DNA of 5,726 bases from positions 1 through 5,726 of the forward strand of contig JALZWI010000271.1 of NCBI GenBank assembly GCA_023299895.1. The letters run 5' to 3'. Of this stretch, positions 5,267 through 5,726 are shown one piece after another; position 1 is the first letter of the stretch; each line of letters begins with the position of its first letter. Both the position numbers and the translations under genes were made by a program. The stretch comes from Arenicella sp. (GTDB lineage: Bacteria > Pseudomonadota > Gammaproteobacteria > Arenicellales > Arenicellaceae). Under the pieces are notes generated by a model. The model ran no database searches, had not been told where the DNA came from, and saw only the letters and a list, made by a program, of their open reading frames with translations.

Positions 5267-5689
5267 TTAATCTTCTATTTCAAATTTTTCATGATAATCA
5301 TTTCTAGCGTTACGAACATCTTCAAACTGAGCTATTGCACCATCATAATCATCAGCTTCAGCTAAGGCGATGGCTTTATCAATGCGACCAATTGCGTCAT
5401 CTAGACCGTCTTGAAATTCTTGATATTGAGGTGTGCCAGCTTCCATGAAGCTAGGAACTTCATCTTTGTTGGCAACGACCGCGGCACGCACTGTTTGTAG
5501 GATAGATAAAAGTTCAGGCGCGGTTTTAGCATCTCGTACACCGCGAAGACTACGACCAACTTTTTTAAAGTTCTGGCTAACAGCGCTATTCCCATCTGCT
5601 TCTACAGCATGCGCGGACAGAGACAAAGTAAAAGAAAGCACAGCTGCAATAAAGACAGCCTTAATAACAGTTAAATAGTAGTGAATCAT
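5267..5689 (-). CDS. Secreted cytochrome b562-like protein lacking the axial methionine
   Basis: A 140-residue precursor with a Sec signal peptide (residues 1-28: short basic start, hydrophobic core 11-25, then AHA) and a mature domain of about 112 residues in the periplasm. The mature part aligns with E. coli cytochrome b562, a four-helix bundle that holds non-covalent heme between Met7 and His102. Matching stretches are VRAAV (67-71), FQDGLDDAIGRIDKAIALA (92-110) and RNDYHEKF (129-136), where His133 equals the heme histidine. An ungapped alignment back from VRAA puts Phe41 where Met7 should be. The only methionine in the mature protein is Met82, far from the site, and there is no other histidine or any cysteine. 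Heme binding is therefore uncertain: five-coordinate heme or none are both possible. The start has a good Shine-Dalgarno (GGAG, plus-strand 5696-5699, 6-nt spacing). The gene has its own terminator. Confidence 0.85.
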   Translation of the reverse strand: MIHYYLTVIKAVFIAAVLSFTLSLSAHAVEADGNSAVSQNFKKVGRSLRGVRDAKTAPELLSILQTVRAAVVANKDEVPSFMEAGTPQYQEFQDGLDDAIGRIDKAIALAEADDYDGAIAQFEDVRNARNDYHEKFEIED

Positions 5690-5695
5690 AAAATA

Positions 5696-5700
5696 CTCCG
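5696..5700 (-). promoter_or_regulatory. Ribosome-binding site of the b562-like gene
   Basis: CGGAG on the minus strand, with GGAG 6 nt before the ATG at 5689, fixes the start of the b562-like gene. The upstream 26 bases are AT-rich and may hold a -10 element, but any -35 is beyond the window. Confidence 0.75.
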
Positions 5701-5726
5701 ATTTAAGTAAATATTAATAATAATAC

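Noticed and set aside
5401..5678. Open frames on both strands within the b562-like gene
   Set aside because: They are out-of-frame shadows; the frame with signal peptide, b562 motifs and a good ribosome-binding site is clearly the real one.

Overview
The window is a piece of a gammaproteobacterial chromosome carrying housekeeping genes, moderately AT-rich and tightly packed. This rests on the close resemblance, from memory, of RsmA, zinc-type L31, HemL and MetK to their E. coli counterparts, and on small accessory genes (YdcH/DUF465, DUF4870, cytochrome b561 and b562) common in that class. A marine or free-living gammaproteobacterium would fit, but the genus cannot be fixed from the sequence alone. 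No tRNA, rRNA, insertion sequence, CRISPR array, phage gene or integrase was seen.

Layout: 1-330 is the 3' end of rsmA (+), the 16S rRNA dimethyladenosine transferase, whose start lies outside. Next comes rpmE (488-691, +) with a good sigma-70-like promoter, a leader with two tandem hairpins and a strong terminator. hemL follows (870-2144, +), with an unusual leader: a strong Shine-Dalgarno drives a 5-codon mini-ORF whose stop abuts an in-frame ATG inside a hairpin. hemL converges on, and overlaps by 17 bp, a membrane-protein gene with a DUF4870 domain (2128-2709, -). That gene is divergent from metK (2853-4019, +). The 143-bp gap between them holds a 13-nt direct repeat, a possible extended -10 promoter and a leader hairpin. 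metK ends at a perfect 19-bp inverted repeat shared with the convergent ydcH-like gene (4095-4307, -). About 330 bp without a convincing gene follow. Last come two minus-strand genes: a four-helix membrane cytochrome b561 of the COG3658 type (4635-5150) and a secreted cytochrome b562-like protein (5267-5689). Each appears to be its own transcription unit, with a strong terminator and then a promoter between them.

The core genes serve separate basic needs: ribosome maturation (RsmA), the ribosome itself (bL31), tetrapyrrole synthesis (HemL) and methyl-group supply (MetK makes the S-adenosylmethionine that RsmA uses). HemL supplies precursors of heme, which the b-type cytochromes at the right end would bind. 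The adjacent b561 and b562-like genes suggest a membrane-to-periplasm redox pair, but this is inference.

No large unknown system is present. The most unusual points are: the b562-like protein lacks the methionine expected as sixth heme ligand (Phe41 in its place); the metK / DUF4870 region has a 13-nt repeat that could let the two divergent transcripts pair in trans; and the hemL leader has a mini-ORF with TAAATG stop-start architecture.
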